Shown here in pieces: positions 4,991 to 14,219 of a stretch of 24,507 bases of DNA. Numbering within the stretch: the first letter of the stretch is position 1; the number at the start of each line of letters is the position of its first letter. The position numbers and the translations under genes were made by a program. A model generated the notes under the pieces. That model did not search any database. It saw only the letters and a list, made by a program, of their open reading frames with translations, and was not told the DNA's origin. Source of the stretch: Candidatus Omnitrophota bacterium (lineage in GTDB: Bacteria; Omnitrophota; Gorgyraeia; Pluralincolimonadales; Pluralincolimonadaceae); assembly GCA_020061685.1 (NCBI GenBank), contig JAGUXU010000102.1, forward strand, positions 1 through 24,507, in the 5' to 3' direction.

Positions 4991-6994
4991 ATGGATTCTG
5001 GCAATAAGATAGATTTATTGATGGCCGTTCATTCTCATCAGCCGGACGGAAATTTCGAATGGGTCTTCGCCGAGGCGTATGAGAAATCCTATCTTCCTTT
5101 TTTGAGGATGCTCTATGGGCATCCGAATATAAAGGCCTCGCTTCATTATTCGGGCTGCCTTCTGGAGTGGATAATAGGGAAACATCCGGAATTCATAAAG
5201 ATGCTTAAGGAGATGGTCGGGCGCGGCCAGATCGAGATGTTGTCCGGCGGTTACTATGAACCGATATTGTCGCTTATCCCCGAGAGGGATATCTTAGGCC
5301 AGATAAAATTGATGAATGAAAAGATAGAAAAACTTACCGGCTACCGGCCGTCCGGAGTATGGCTTACCGAGAGGGTATGGGAGCCGGCGCTGATCAAGCC
5401 CCTGGCCAGGGCCGGGATAAAATTCACTATCGTAGACGACTGGCATTTTACGTATGTCAGCCAGAAACCCGATGACCTTACGGGGTATTATGTGACGGAG
5501 GACGAGGGCGAGAAGCTGTTTATCTTTCCCGGTTCAGAAAAGTTAAGATATACGATGCCTTTCAGGCTTCCGCATGAGACGATCGATTATATGCGGCACT
5601 CAAGAGATAAAGGCCTCAAGTCGAGGATATATGCTGACGACGGCGAGAAATACGGGATCTGGCCGGGGACGTTCAAATGGGTCTATGAAGAAAGATGGCT
5701 TGAGAATTTCATGAACGCCCTTGATGCGGAGTCCGGCTGGATTAAGACGACGACGTTCCCGGAATACATAAAGGAGAACGGCCCGACAGACAGGATATAC
5801 CTGACCTGCGCCAGTTACAGGGAGATGATGAAATGGAGCGGCGGGTATTTCAAGAATTTTTTGATAAAATATCCGGAATCGAACAGCATGCAGAAGAAGA
5901 TGCTTTATGTGAGCGCGCGCGTCGCGAAGGCGAAATCAAAGAAAGCGCAGGAATACCTGTATAAAGGACAATGTAATTGCGCTTACTGGCACGGCGTCTT
6001 CGGCGGCCTGTACCTGAACCATTTAAGGAGCGCGGTATATTCAAACTTGATCAAGGCCGAAAAGGAGATCGACGCGATAAACCACAGGGACCCGAATTGG
6101 TTAAGCATTGACACGACGGATCTCGATTGCGATTCTCACGATGAGGTGATCTTGTCGAATTCAAAGTTAGGACTGGATGTCGCGCCTTACCGCGGCGGTT
6201 CTCTCTTTGAGACGGACTTTAAACCGCTTGCGCTTAACCTGACGAATACGCTTATGCGCAGGAAAGAGCATTATCACGAAAAGGTGCTGGAGAAGAGCAA
6301 GCCCGGCGCCGGGGAGTCGGAGGAAGGCATCGTCTCCATACATGATATTGACAAGGGTAAATATGCCGCGCTCCTTGCCGATGTGAGTTATGACTGGTAC
6401 CGGAAGGTTTCCCTGCTGGATCATTTCCTGAGAGAGGGCGCAACGCTTAAAGATTTTGCCGCTTCGAAGTTCGGCGAGGCGGGAGATTTCCTGAACGGCG
6501 AGTATAAATACCGGATTGAAAAACCCGCGAAACCAAAGGCCGTGGTCTTGCGGATGGCGCGCGACGGAAATTATTCCGGGGCCCCAGGAGACATATACAG
6601 GGTCAGAATGGAAAAAACAATAAATCTTAAGGCGAACAGCTCAGCCGTGGAGATCGATTATAAGATAATCAATCTGGATTCAAGGGAGTGTTCTCCGTGG
6701 TTTGGGGTCGAATTCAATTACTCCTTAAAGGACCCGCACTTAAACCGGATCGGCGAGGTCCATGACATGAGGAATATAAACATAAATGACCAGTGGTACG
6801 GCGTAAGGATAGATTTTGAGTTCTCAAGGCCGACCTCTATGTGGTATTTTCCGGTTGAGACGATCTCGGAATCGGAGTCGGGCCTGGAGAGGACCTATCA
6901 GGAGCTCTCGCTCTTGTTCCATTGGAAGTTTAAACTGGCGCCAAAAGACAGTTGGGGCATAAAGATACATAAAAACATAAAAATTGAGGGATAG
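4991..6994 (+). CDS. GH57 4-alpha-glucanotransferase/alpha-amylase
   Basis: A 667-residue protein matching the length of the GH57 glucanotransferase/amylase subfamily, which has the DUF1925 and DUF1926 domains after the catalytic barrel. Motif 1 is HSHQPDGN (14-21) and motif 2 is the SGGYYEP region (85-91). Motif 3, WLTERVWEP, carries the likely nucleophile Glu127, and motif 4, YADDGEKYGIWPGT (214-227), carries the likely acid/base Asp. A fifth motif is the YWHGVFGGLYL stretch. The C-terminal half is beta-rich, as expected. There is no signal peptide, so it acts on cytosolic alpha-glucan, probably stored glycogen or maltodextrin. Transferase versus hydrolase cannot be told from sequence alone. 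Its stop abuts the HPr start with no gap. The products would feed the hexose-phosphate enzymes further along the same run. Confidence 0.88.
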   Translation: MDSGNKIDLLMAVHSHQPDGNFEWVFAEAYEKSYLPFLRMLYGHPNIKASLHYSGCLLEWIIGKHPEFIKMLKEMVGRGQIEMLSGGYYEPILSLIPERDILGQIKLMNEKIEKLTGYRPSGVWLTERVWEPALIKPLARAGIKFTIVDDWHFTYVSQKPDDLTGYYVTEDEGEKLFIFPGSEKLRYTMPFRLPHETIDYMRHSRDKGLKSRIYADDGEKYGIWPGTFKWVYEERWLENFMNALDAESGWIKTTTFPEYIKENGPTDRIYLTCASYREMMKWSGGYFKNFLIKYPESNSMQKKMLYVSARVAKAKSKKAQEYLYKGQCNCAYWHGVFGGLYLNHLRSAVYSNLIKAEKEIDAINHRDPNWLSIDTTDLDCDSHDEVILSNSKLGLDVAPYRGGSLFETDFKPLALNLTNTLMRRKEHYHEKVLEKSKPGAGESEEGIVSIHDIDKGKYAALLADVSYDWYRKVSLLDHFLREGATLKDFAASKFGEAGDFLNGEYKYRIEKPAKPKAVVLRMARDGNYSGAPGDIYRVRMEKTINLKANSSAVEIDYKIINLDSRECSPWFGVEFNYSLKDPHLNRIGEVHDMRNININDQWYGVRIDFEFSRPTSMWYFPVETISESESGLERTYQELSLLFHWKFKLAPKDSWGIKIHKNIKIEG

Positions 6995-7264
6995 ATGATA
7001 TCCGAGAAGAAGATAGTTATTAAGAACAAATCGGGACTTCACGCGAGGCCCGCCGCGGTATTCGTGCAGATAGCGAATAAGTACGATTCGACAGTTACCG
7101 TCAAGAAAGGGAAACTTGAGGTTAACGGCAAGTCGATCATGGGGATACTGATGCTGGCGGCCGGAAAAGGCAGTCAGGTTACCCTGAAGATCGACGGCGA
7201 GGATGCCGAAAGAGCGATGGCGGAGCTCGAGATGGTCTTATCAGGAGAGATAGATGTTCCTTAA
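6995..7264 (+). CDS. ptsH: Phosphocarrier protein HPr
   Basis: An 89-residue protein, the usual HPr length. His16 in GLHARPA is the EI-dependent phosphorylation site. Ser47 in NGKSIMGI corresponds to the regulatory Ser46 of Gram-positive HPr, so control by an HPr kinase is possible, although none is encoded here. ATG 6995 directly follows the GH57 stop. EI begins 11 nt before the HPr stop, so the two are translationally coupled. The partners in the window are EI and EIIA. Confidence 0.94.
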   Translation: MISEKKIVIKNKSGLHARPAAVFVQIANKYDSTVTVKKGKLEVNGKSIMGILMLAAGKGSQVTLKIDGEDAERAMAELEMVLSGEIDVP

Positions 7265-8990
7265 AGGTATACCGGCGTCGCCCGGTATCGCGTCAGGAAA
7301 GGCTTTTATATTAGATAGCGAGACCCTTGCTATACTCAAGAAGGAGATCCCTGAAAGGGATTTAGCCAAGGAGATAGCGCGTTTTGAGGAAGCCCTTATC
7401 CGTACAAGGCAGGAGATACTGGGCATTCAGGAACATATCTCCGAACAGCTGGGGATCAAACATGCCGAGATATTCAATGCCCACCTTCTGGTCCTTGAGG
7501 ACCGGACCCTGATAGAAGAGGTCATCTCCAGATTAAAGAAGGAATTGCTGTGCGTGGAGTATATCTTCGACGATGTCCTGAAGAAATACATAGACGTTTT
7601 CTCCAAGGTCGAAGACGAATATTTAAAGGAACGCGTCGCGGATATCCGCGACGTGGGTAAAAGAGTATTAAGGCAGCTACTCGGGAAAAAGCGCGAGACG
7701 TTAGCCGATATAAATGAGAAAGTTATCTTGATCTCGTACGACTTGTCTCCTTCGGATACCGCTTCGTTACATAAGAAGAATGTCATAGCATTTGCGACCG
7801 ATATCGGCGGAAAGACATCCCATACGGCCATTATGGCCAAGGCCCTTGAGATACCGGCCGCCGTGGGATTAAAGACCGTGACCAAGACCGTTAAGAACGG
7901 GGACATGGTGATCGTCGACGGTTCGAACGGGATAGTCATCGTAAATCCCGACGAAGAGACGATCGAGAAATACCGGCGGGAAAGGACCAGGCTCGAGGAA
8001 CAAGAAACGATCTTGATCAAGATCCGGGACCTGCCTTGCGTTACGCCCGACGGCCGCGAGATCGACCTTACGGCGAATATAGAGATACCCGATGAGATCC
8101 CTTCGGTCAAGTCGCACGGCGCCTCGGGCATCGGCTTATACAGGACCGAGTTTTTCTACCTGGACCGCGTGGACCTGCCTACGGAGGAGGAACAGTATTC
8201 GGCATATAAGAATGTCGCAGAACAGATGACGCCGAATTCGGTCATCATAAGGACGCTGGATCTGGGCGGCGATAAATTTTTATCGCAGCTTACTACGCCG
8301 AGAGAGATGAACCCTTTCTTGGGGCAGCGGGCGATAAGGTTCTGCCTGGCGCGCCCCGAGATCTTCAAGGTACAGCTCAAGGCCATATTGAGGGCTTCGG
8401 CCCACGGTAAATTAAAGATCATGTACCCTATGATATCGGGCATAGAGGAGCTTTTGGCCGCGAACACGATCTTAAATGAGGTAAAAGAGGAGCTGAGAGA
8501 AAAGAAGGTCTCTTTTGACGAAGACATGCAGGTTGGCGCGATGATAGAAGTTCCGTCGGCCGCCTTGACCGCGGATATACTGGCAAGGGAGGTTGATTTC
8601 TTCTCTATCGGGACCAATGACCTTATCCAATATTCGCTGGCCGTCGACAGGGTCAACGAAAAGATCGCGTATCTTTATGAGCCTGCACACCCCGCTGTCC
8701 TGAGGCTCATAAAGAACGTAATATATGCCGGCCATAAAGCCAATATATGGGTCGGGATGTGCGGAGAGATGGCCGGAGAGCCTGCTTTCACGATTTTACT
8801 GTTGGGTTTCGGCCTGGATGAGTTCTCGACCAGCCCGGTGAACCTCCCGCGCATAAAGCAGGTCATAAGGTCGGTCGAATACAAGGCGGCCCAGAAGATC
8901 GCGGAAGAGGCGCTGACTTTGTCGACCGGACGCGAGGTCGAGGAGTACACAAAAGAGAAGCTCAAGGAACTCGTCCCTAATTTACTATAA
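7254..8990 (+). CDS. ptsI: PTS enzyme I (phosphoenolpyruvate-protein phosphotransferase)
   Basis: A full-length EI of 578 residues. The N-terminal HPr-binding and phosphohistidine domain contains GGKTSHTAIMAK with the active His190, equivalent to His189 of E. coli EI. The C-terminal PEP-binding barrel shows GLYRTEFFYL, DLGGDK, the GAMIEVPSA segment, DFFSIGTNDLIQY and the catalytic GMCGEMAG cysteine. It takes phosphate from PEP and passes it to HPr. It overlaps ptsH by 11 nt. With a single EIIA and no permease domains in the window, it probably serves a PEP-responsive phosphorelay, although EII permeases could be encoded elsewhere. Confidence 0.95.
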   Translation: MFLKGIPASPGIASGKAFILDSETLAILKKEIPERDLAKEIARFEEALIRTRQEILGIQEHISEQLGIKHAEIFNAHLLVLEDRTLIEEVISRLKKELLCVEYIFDDVLKKYIDVFSKVEDEYLKERVADIRDVGKRVLRQLLGKKRETLADINEKVILISYDLSPSDTASLHKKNVIAFATDIGGKTSHTAIMAKALEIPAAVGLKTVTKTVKNGDMVIVDGSNGIVIVNPDEETIEKYRRERTRLEEQETILIKIRDLPCVTPDGREIDLTANIEIPDEIPSVKSHGASGIGLYRTEFFYLDRVDLPTEEEQYSAYKNVAEQMTPNSVIIRTLDLGGDKFLSQLTTPREMNPFLGQRAIRFCLARPEIFKVQLKAILRASAHGKLKIMYPMISGIEELLAANTILNEVKEELREKKVSFDEDMQVGAMIEVPSAALTADILAREVDFFSIGTNDLIQYSLAVDRVNEKIAYLYEPAHPAVLRLIKNVIYAGHKANIWVGMCGEMAGEPAFTILLLGFGLDEFSTSPVNLPRIKQVIRSVEYKAAQKIAEEALTLSTGREVEEYTKEKLKELVPNLL

Positions 8991-9022
8991 CTACCATAAA
9001 CATCTGAGTATGGAGGGAAGAA

Positions 9023-10096
9023 ATGAAAGTGTTGGATGACGTAAAAGGTATTAAAAAAATAGACAGGTCGGATATGCTTGACCTGATCCTTAAATTCCCC
9101 GATCAGTGCAGGCATGCCTTCGGGATCGGCAGGAGCTTTTCCGCACCGCAGTCGTACAAAGAGGCGCAATTCAAGAATATGGTATTCTCCGGCTTAGGCG
9201 GCTCAGCCATAGGCGCGGATCTGCTCCGTTCGTATTTAAGCGATGAGTTAAAGATCCCGTTATTGGTAAGCAGGGATTATACGCTTCCGAATTTCGTGAA
9301 TGAAGATACGCTCTTCTTCGCCTGCAGTTATTCGGGCGATACGGAAGAGACGCTCGCTTCCTACGATGAGGCCAAAAGAAGAGGGGCCAGGATCCTTGCC
9401 GTATCTTCGGGCGGGAAACTGGAGGCGAAGGCGAAAGAAGACGGCACCCCGTTTATATCTATCCCGAAGGGTTATCCGCCAAGGACAGCGTTGGGATACG
9501 CGTTCTTCCCGTGGCTTGTGGTATTGTCTAAATTAGGACTTATAGAAGATAAGGCGAAGGACATAGAAGATGCCATCTTAACCATAGAGGAGCTAAGGGA
9601 CGGCGCCCTGAAGCCGGAGGTAAAGACAACCAATAATCTCGCCAAGAAATTGGCCGAAGCCCTGCTCGGTAAATACGTCATAATCTATGCCGCCAACAAA
9701 CATTTTGATTCGGTGATAACCAGATTCAGGGGCCAGTTGGAAGAGAATTCAAAGACGCTGGCGTCCACCCATGTCTTTCCCGAGATGAACCACAACGAGA
9801 CGGTCGGTTGGGAGAATCCCAAAAAACTGCTCAAGGATTTTGCGGTCCTTTTCCTGAGAGACGAGAGCGAACATCCGAGAGTGGCCAAGAGGATGGAGAT
9901 AACCGCGGGGATAATAAAGAAGAAATCCAAGGTCATAGAAGTGCGCTCAAAAGGTAAGGGCCTTCTCTCAAGGATGTTCTATCTGATATATCTGGGAGAT
10001 TTCACAAGTTATTATCTGGCCATATTGAACAAGAGAGACCCGACTCCCGTAGAGATGGTCACTTATCTTAAGGGAGAATTAGCCAAATTTAAATGA
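9023..10096 (+). CDS. Bifunctional phosphoglucose/phosphomannose isomerase
   Basis: A 357-residue protein of two SIS domains. GLGGSAIGAD (57-66) and SYSGDTEET (about 102-110) form the sugar-phosphate site. RTALGYAF follows, then QLEEN and FPEMNHNETVGWE, which hold the catalytic Glu and His of the crenarchaeal/bacterial PGI/PMI family. The C-terminal DPTPVEMVTYLK tail is also typical. It interconverts glucose-6-P or mannose-6-P with fructose-6-P. GGAGGGAAG lies before ATG 9023. The gene ends in an ATGA overlap with the nucleotidyltransferase. The family is distinct from classical Pgi, and no classical Pgi is present here. Confidence 0.88.
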   Translation: MKVLDDVKGIKKIDRSDMLDLILKFPDQCRHAFGIGRSFSAPQSYKEAQFKNMVFSGLGGSAIGADLLRSYLSDELKIPLLVSRDYTLPNFVNEDTLFFACSYSGDTEETLASYDEAKRRGARILAVSSGGKLEAKAKEDGTPFISIPKGYPPRTALGYAFFPWLVVLSKLGLIEDKAKDIEDAILTIEELRDGALKPEVKTTNNLAKKLAEALLGKYVIIYAANKHFDSVITRFRGQLEENSKTLASTHVFPEMNHNETVGWENPKKLLKDFAVLFLRDESEHPRVAKRMEITAGIIKKKSKVIEVRSKGKGLLSRMFYLIYLGDFTSYYLAILNKRDPTPVEMVTYLKGELAKFK

Positions 10097-10830
10097 AGGC
10101 CCTGATATTAGCGGCAGGATACGCTACCCGGTTATACCCCCTGACGAAGGATAGGCCCAAGTCCCTTCTTATCGTGGGGAAAAAGACCATTATGGACCAT
10201 CTCGTCCAAAAGCTGGAAAGTTTAAACGAGATAGACAGCGTATATATCGTGACAAATCAAAGGTTCCACGGCCTGTTTGAGGGCTGGCTTAAGATGCTGA
10301 AGACAAAGAAACGGGTCGTATTGGATAACGACGGCAGCACGACGAATGAAAACAGGCTCGGTGCCTTAGGCGATATCAGGCTGGTGCTTGAACGGGAGAA
10401 TGTAAACGATGATATCATGGTCTTGGCCGGCGACAACATGTTCGATTGGGACCTCAGGGGATTTATAGAAGCCGCCAAGGTCCAGCCCGGATTATTCGCC
10501 ATGGGCGCATATGATATAAACGATAAGGAAAAGGCAAACAGATACGGAGTGGTCGAGCTGGACGATAAGGGTAATGTAGCTAATTTTCTGGAAAAACCGC
10601 GGGAATCCCCTTCGTCTTTGGTGGCCACCGGGATATACTATTTTCCCAAGGATGGTTTAGATTTGATAACCGATTACCTGAAGATAGGCAACGAGAAAGA
10701 TGCTCCGGGCCATTTCATCCAATGGCTTCATAAAGAACATGAAGTCAGATGCCACGTCTTTAAAGGCGTGTGGTACGATATCGGCGATATAGAATCTTAC
10801 CGGAAAGCAAATCTATCTTTCTCTAATTAA
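10093..10830 (+). CDS. Sugar-1-phosphate nucleotidyltransferase
   Basis: A 245-residue Rossmann-like nucleotidyltransferase. LAAGYATRLYPLTKDRPKSL (6-25) is the nucleotide-binding signature with the catalytic Arg and Lys. VLAGDNMFDW holds the metal-binding Asp. RYGVVELDDKGNVANFLEKP and the GVWYDIGD ending are typical of the RfbA/glucose-1-phosphate thymidylyltransferase and related groups. It activates a sugar-1-phosphate to an NDP-sugar, but the base and sugar specificity cannot be assigned. It is short and lacks a left-handed beta-helix acyltransferase domain. Its start overlaps the PGI/PMI stop (ATGA), so hexose phosphate supply and NDP-sugar production are coupled. Confidence 0.85.
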   Translation: MKALILAAGYATRLYPLTKDRPKSLLIVGKKTIMDHLVQKLESLNEIDSVYIVTNQRFHGLFEGWLKMLKTKKRVVLDNDGSTTNENRLGALGDIRLVLERENVNDDIMVLAGDNMFDWDLRGFIEAAKVQPGLFAMGAYDINDKEKANRYGVVELDDKGNVANFLEKPRESPSSLVATGIYYFPKDGLDLITDYLKIGNEKDAPGHFIQWLHKEHEVRCHVFKGVWYDIGDIESYRKANLSFSN

Positions 10831-10851
10831 AAACAAAGGAGAGGCAAAAGA

Positions 10852-12006
10852 ATGGAAAGACATAATTATCTGTTTACATCCGAGTCGGTGACGGAAGGGC
10901 ATCCTGATAAAGTATGCGATCAGATATCCGACGGGGTCCTTGATGCGGTGCTTAAGAGCGATCCGAGAGGAAGGGTCGCCTGCGAGACGTACGTCACCAT
11001 GGGCCTTATCATAGTCGGCGGAGAGATAACCACTAACAGTTTCATACATGTCCATGACCTGTGCCGCAATATACTTAAAGATATAGGATATTCCGATCAG
11101 AAGTATGGTTTCGATTATCATACGTGCGCCATATTAAACGCGATACACGCCCAGTCTCCCGATATCGCGCAAGGTGTAGACAGGGGAGGAGCTGGAGACC
11201 AGGGCATGATGTTCGGATATGCCTGCCGCGAGACCGAAGAACTGATGCCGCTTCCCATAATGCTGGCGCATAGATTATCGCTGCGACTGACCGAGGTAAG
11301 GAAGAAGAAGATCCTGGGATACCTGGGCCCCGACGGTAAATCTCAGGTAACGGTCGAATACGCCGGCGGAAGACCGAAGAGGGTGACGAATGTCGTTATA
11401 GCGGCGCAGCATACGCATGAGGCGGTGGAGAAAAATGCTTTTTTCAGGAAGGGCCGCAAAGATATCATAGAAAAAGTCATAAAACCCGTTGTCGGAGATT
11501 ACCTCACTAAGGATACCGAATTTTTCATCAACCAGACAGGGCTGTTTTTGGTCGGCGGTCCCCAATCCGACACAGGTATGACCGGAAGGAAGATAATCGT
11601 AGATACCTATGGCGGCTCTATACCGCACGGCGGCGGCGCCTTTTCGGGGAAGGATCCCACAAAGGTGGACCGTTCCGCCGCGTATATGATGAGGTATGTG
11701 GCGAAGAACATCGTCGCAGCCGGATTAGCCGAGAGATGCCAGCTGCAGATCGCTTATGTCATAGGAAGGGCCGAGCCTGTTTCTGTAAACGTCAATACTT
11801 TCGGGACAGGAAAGGTCTCAGACGAAAGGCTGGTAAGACTGGTAAGGGATAACTTCGACCTCACGCCGGTGGGCATAATAAAGACGCTGGACCTCAAGAA
11901 ACCCATCTACAGGAAGACGGCCGCTTACGGGCATTTCGGAAGGAGAGAGCAGGGCTTCACATGGGAACTGACGGATAAAGCCAAAATATTAGCGAGGCGC
12001 GCATGA
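10852..12006 (+). CDS. metK: S-adenosylmethionine synthetase
   Basis: A 384-residue protein with full family length and motifs. GHPDK (16-20) is at the active site, GAGDQGMMFGY begins at residue 113, and GGGAFSGKDPTKVDRSAAY is the P-loop-like signature in the C-terminal part. It makes SAM from methionine and ATP as a cytosolic oligomer. AAAGGAGAG precedes the ATG. Only 21 nt separate it from the upstream gene, so there is no room for a SAM riboswitch. The stop overlaps the ahcY start by 4 nt, pairing SAM synthesis with removal of its by-product. Confidence 0.97.
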   Translation: MERHNYLFTSESVTEGHPDKVCDQISDGVLDAVLKSDPRGRVACETYVTMGLIIVGGEITTNSFIHVHDLCRNILKDIGYSDQKYGFDYHTCAILNAIHAQSPDIAQGVDRGGAGDQGMMFGYACRETEELMPLPIMLAHRLSLRLTEVRKKKILGYLGPDGKSQVTVEYAGGRPKRVTNVVIAAQHTHEAVEKNAFFRKGRKDIIEKVIKPVVGDYLTKDTEFFINQTGLFLVGGPQSDTGMTGRKIIVDTYGGSIPHGGGAFSGKDPTKVDRSAAYMMRYVAKNIVAAGLAERCQLQIAYVIGRAEPVSVNVNTFGTGKVSDERLVRLVRDNFDLTPVGIIKTLDLKKPIYRKTAAYGHFGRREQGFTWELTDKAKILARRA

Positions 12007-13259
12007 AACACCACATAAGGGACATCAGGTTAAGCGGAAAAGGAAAATTGAGGATCGAATGGGCCGAAGAGAACATGCCGGTCCTGAGGCTCATCCGCGA
12101 AAGGTTCAGCAAAGAGAAGCCCTTAAGGGGAGTGAAGATATCTTGCTGCCTGCATGTCACCACCGAATCCGCGGCGCTCATGATGACGCTCAAGGCCGGC
12201 GGCGCGGATTGCGTCCTGTGCGCGTCCAATCCGCTCTCGACCCAGGACGATGTCGCGGCGTCCCTCGTCAAGGACTATAAGATCCCGGTATTCGCCATAA
12301 AAGGGGAAGATGACAAGACATATTATAGGCATATCAACGCTGCGCTCGACCATGAACCGAACATAACGATGGACGACGGCGCGGACCTCGTCTCGACGAT
12401 ACATTCAAAGAGAAGGAACCTGGTCAAGGGCATACTGGCCGGCACCGAGGAGACGACCACAGGGGTCATAAGGTTAAAGAGCCTGGAGAAGAAGGGGCTT
12501 TTGCTCTTTCCGGTCATCGCGGTCAATGACGCCAATACCAAACATATGTTCGATAACAGATACGGGACAGGCCAGTCTACGGTCGACGGTATTATCAGGG
12601 CGACCAACGAATTGATCGCCGGGAGCAATTTTGTCGTCGCCGGATACGGCTGGTGCGGAAAAGGGGCAGCCCAGAGGGCAAAGGGGATGGGCGCCAACGT
12701 CATCGTTACGGAAATCGACCCCTTGTGCGCCATCGAGGCCGTCATGGACGGGTTCAGGGTCATGCCGATGAGAGAGGCGGCGAGGATAGGCGATATATTT
12801 GTTACGGTGACCGGCGATTGCAATGTCTTGAGGGCGGAGCATTTTAAATTGATGAAGGACGGCGTCATCATCTGCAATTCCGGCCATTTTAACGTAGAGA
12901 TAGATATCCCTGCCCTTGATAGGATGAGCAGGAAGAAGAGGAAGATGAGGGAATTTGTCGAAGAATATACCATGAAGGACGGGAGGAGGATAAACCTTCT
13001 CGGCGAGGGGCGCCTCATAAATCTCGCCGCCGCCGAAGGCCATCCGGCGCAGGTCATGGATATGTCATTCGCGAATCAGGCGCTTTCGGCCGAATTCGTA
13101 AAGTTGAATTCAAATAGATTAAGCAATAAGGTATATGCGGTCCCCAAGGACATAGACGAGAAGATCGCGGCGCTTAAATTGAGGTCCATGAAGATAGCCA
13201 TAGATACCTTGACCGCGGAACAGAAGGAGTACCTGTCCTCGTGGGAACTGGGAACCTAA
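12003..13259 (+). CDS. ahcY: S-adenosylhomocysteine hydrolase
   Basis: A 418-residue protein. NAD is bound by VVAGYGWCGKG (211-221). Active-site segments include CLHVTTESA (49-57, catalytic His51), DDGADL (125-130) and GTEETTTGV (147-155). The GHPAQVMDMSFANQ block near the C-terminus is intact. It ends LTAEQKEYLSSWELGT and lacks the Lys/Tyr tail of the longer eukaryotic-type enzyme. It therefore belongs to the shorter archaeal/Thermotoga-like form. It splits S-adenosylhomocysteine into adenosine and homocysteine, relieving inhibition of methyltransferases. It overlaps metK by ATGA. Confidence 0.96.
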   Translation: MKHHIRDIRLSGKGKLRIEWAEENMPVLRLIRERFSKEKPLRGVKISCCLHVTTESAALMMTLKAGGADCVLCASNPLSTQDDVAASLVKDYKIPVFAIKGEDDKTYYRHINAALDHEPNITMDDGADLVSTIHSKRRNLVKGILAGTEETTTGVIRLKSLEKKGLLLFPVIAVNDANTKHMFDNRYGTGQSTVDGIIRATNELIAGSNFVVAGYGWCGKGAAQRAKGMGANVIVTEIDPLCAIEAVMDGFRVMPMREAARIGDIFVTVTGDCNVLRAEHFKLMKDGVIICNSGHFNVEIDIPALDRMSRKKRKMREFVEEYTMKDGRRINLLGEGRLINLAAAEGHPAQVMDMSFANQALSAEFVKLNSNRLSNKVYAVPKDIDEKIAALKLRSMKIAIDTLTAEQKEYLSSWELGT

Positions 13260-13277
13260 AATAAAAAGGAGAAGGAG

Positions 13278-14204
13278 ATGGCATTCGTTTCGACTAAGAA
13301 GTTGTTTGAGAAAGCGTATAGGGAACAGTACGCGGTAGGGGCGTTCAATATAAACGATATGGAGATAATACAGGGCGTGACCGAGGCGATCGCCGAAGAG
13401 AAGGCCCCTGTCATACTTCAGGTCTCGGCCGGAGCGCGTAAATATGCCCGTCAGGAGTACCTGCTCCATCTTGTCCGCGCCGCGATGGAATGCACCGGGA
13501 TAGATTGCGTCCTGCACCTGGACCACGGAGAGGACTTTGAGATATGCAAGGCCTGCGTGGACGGCGGGTTTACCTCGGTGATGATAGACGGCTCAAAATA
13601 TCCCTTCGAGGAGAATATAGCGCTTACTAAGAAGGTCGCCGAATACGCCCATTCAAAGGGAGTTCCGGTCGAGGCGGAATTAGGCAAGCTTGCCGGTGTC
13701 GAGGATAATGTCTCGGTCGCCGACAAGGACGCCATATATACCGATCCCGCGCAGGCGGAGGAGTTCGTCAAGAGGACAGGTTGCGACTCATTAGCGGTCG
13801 CTATCGGTACCAGCCACGGCGCGTATAAATTCAAGGGTGAGCCGAAACTGGATTTCGAGAGGTTGGAGAAGATAAAGAAATTATTACCCGGTTTTCCGCT
13901 TGTTCTTCACGGCGCCTCATCCGCGCCCGCGGACCTTGTCAAGGTATGCAACGATTACGGCGGAAACATACCCGGCGCGCGCGGCGTGCCTGAAGAGATG
14001 ATCTCGCAAGCCACAAAGATGGGCGTCTGCAAGGTAAATATCGATACAGACCTCCGGTTGGCCATGACAGGCGCCATAAGGAAGGTATTCGCGGAAAGTC
14101 CGGGCGAATTCGATCCCCGCAAATACCTGGGTCCGGCCCGCGACGCCATAAAGCAGGTCGTGAAGAGAAAGATCAAATTTTTGGGTTGCGCAGGAAAGGC
14201 CTAA
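13278..14204 (+). CDS. fba: Class II fructose-bisphosphate aldolase
   Basis: A 308-residue zinc-dependent aldolase. LDHGED (81-86) carries the catalytic Asp82 and zinc ligand His83. His180 in GTSHGAYK and His211 in LHGASS are the other zinc ligands. VNIDTDLR near the C-terminus binds the second phosphate. It interconverts fructose-1,6-bisphosphate with two triose phosphates. A very strong AAAAAGGAGAAGGAG stretch precedes the ATG, suggesting high translation. It is the last gene of the rightward run and meets lptG tail to tail across 15 nt. A tagatose-bisphosphate preference cannot be excluded. Confidence 0.92.
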   Translation: MAFVSTKKLFEKAYREQYAVGAFNINDMEIIQGVTEAIAEEKAPVILQVSAGARKYARQEYLLHLVRAAMECTGIDCVLHLDHGEDFEICKACVDGGFTSVMIDGSKYPFEENIALTKKVAEYAHSKGVPVEAELGKLAGVEDNVSVADKDAIYTDPAQAEEFVKRTGCDSLAVAIGTSHGAYKFKGEPKLDFERLEKIKKLLPGFPLVLHGASSAPADLVKVCNDYGGNIPGARGVPEEMISQATKMGVCKVNIDTDLRLAMTGAIRKVFAESPGEFDPRKYLGPARDAIKQVVKRKIKFLGCAGKA

Positions 14205-14219
14205 GGCCGCCCGAAGCGG

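Noticed and set aside
10831..10851. A SAM riboswitch ahead of metK
   Set aside because: Only 21 nt separate metK from the previous gene, and these hold just a ribosome-binding site.
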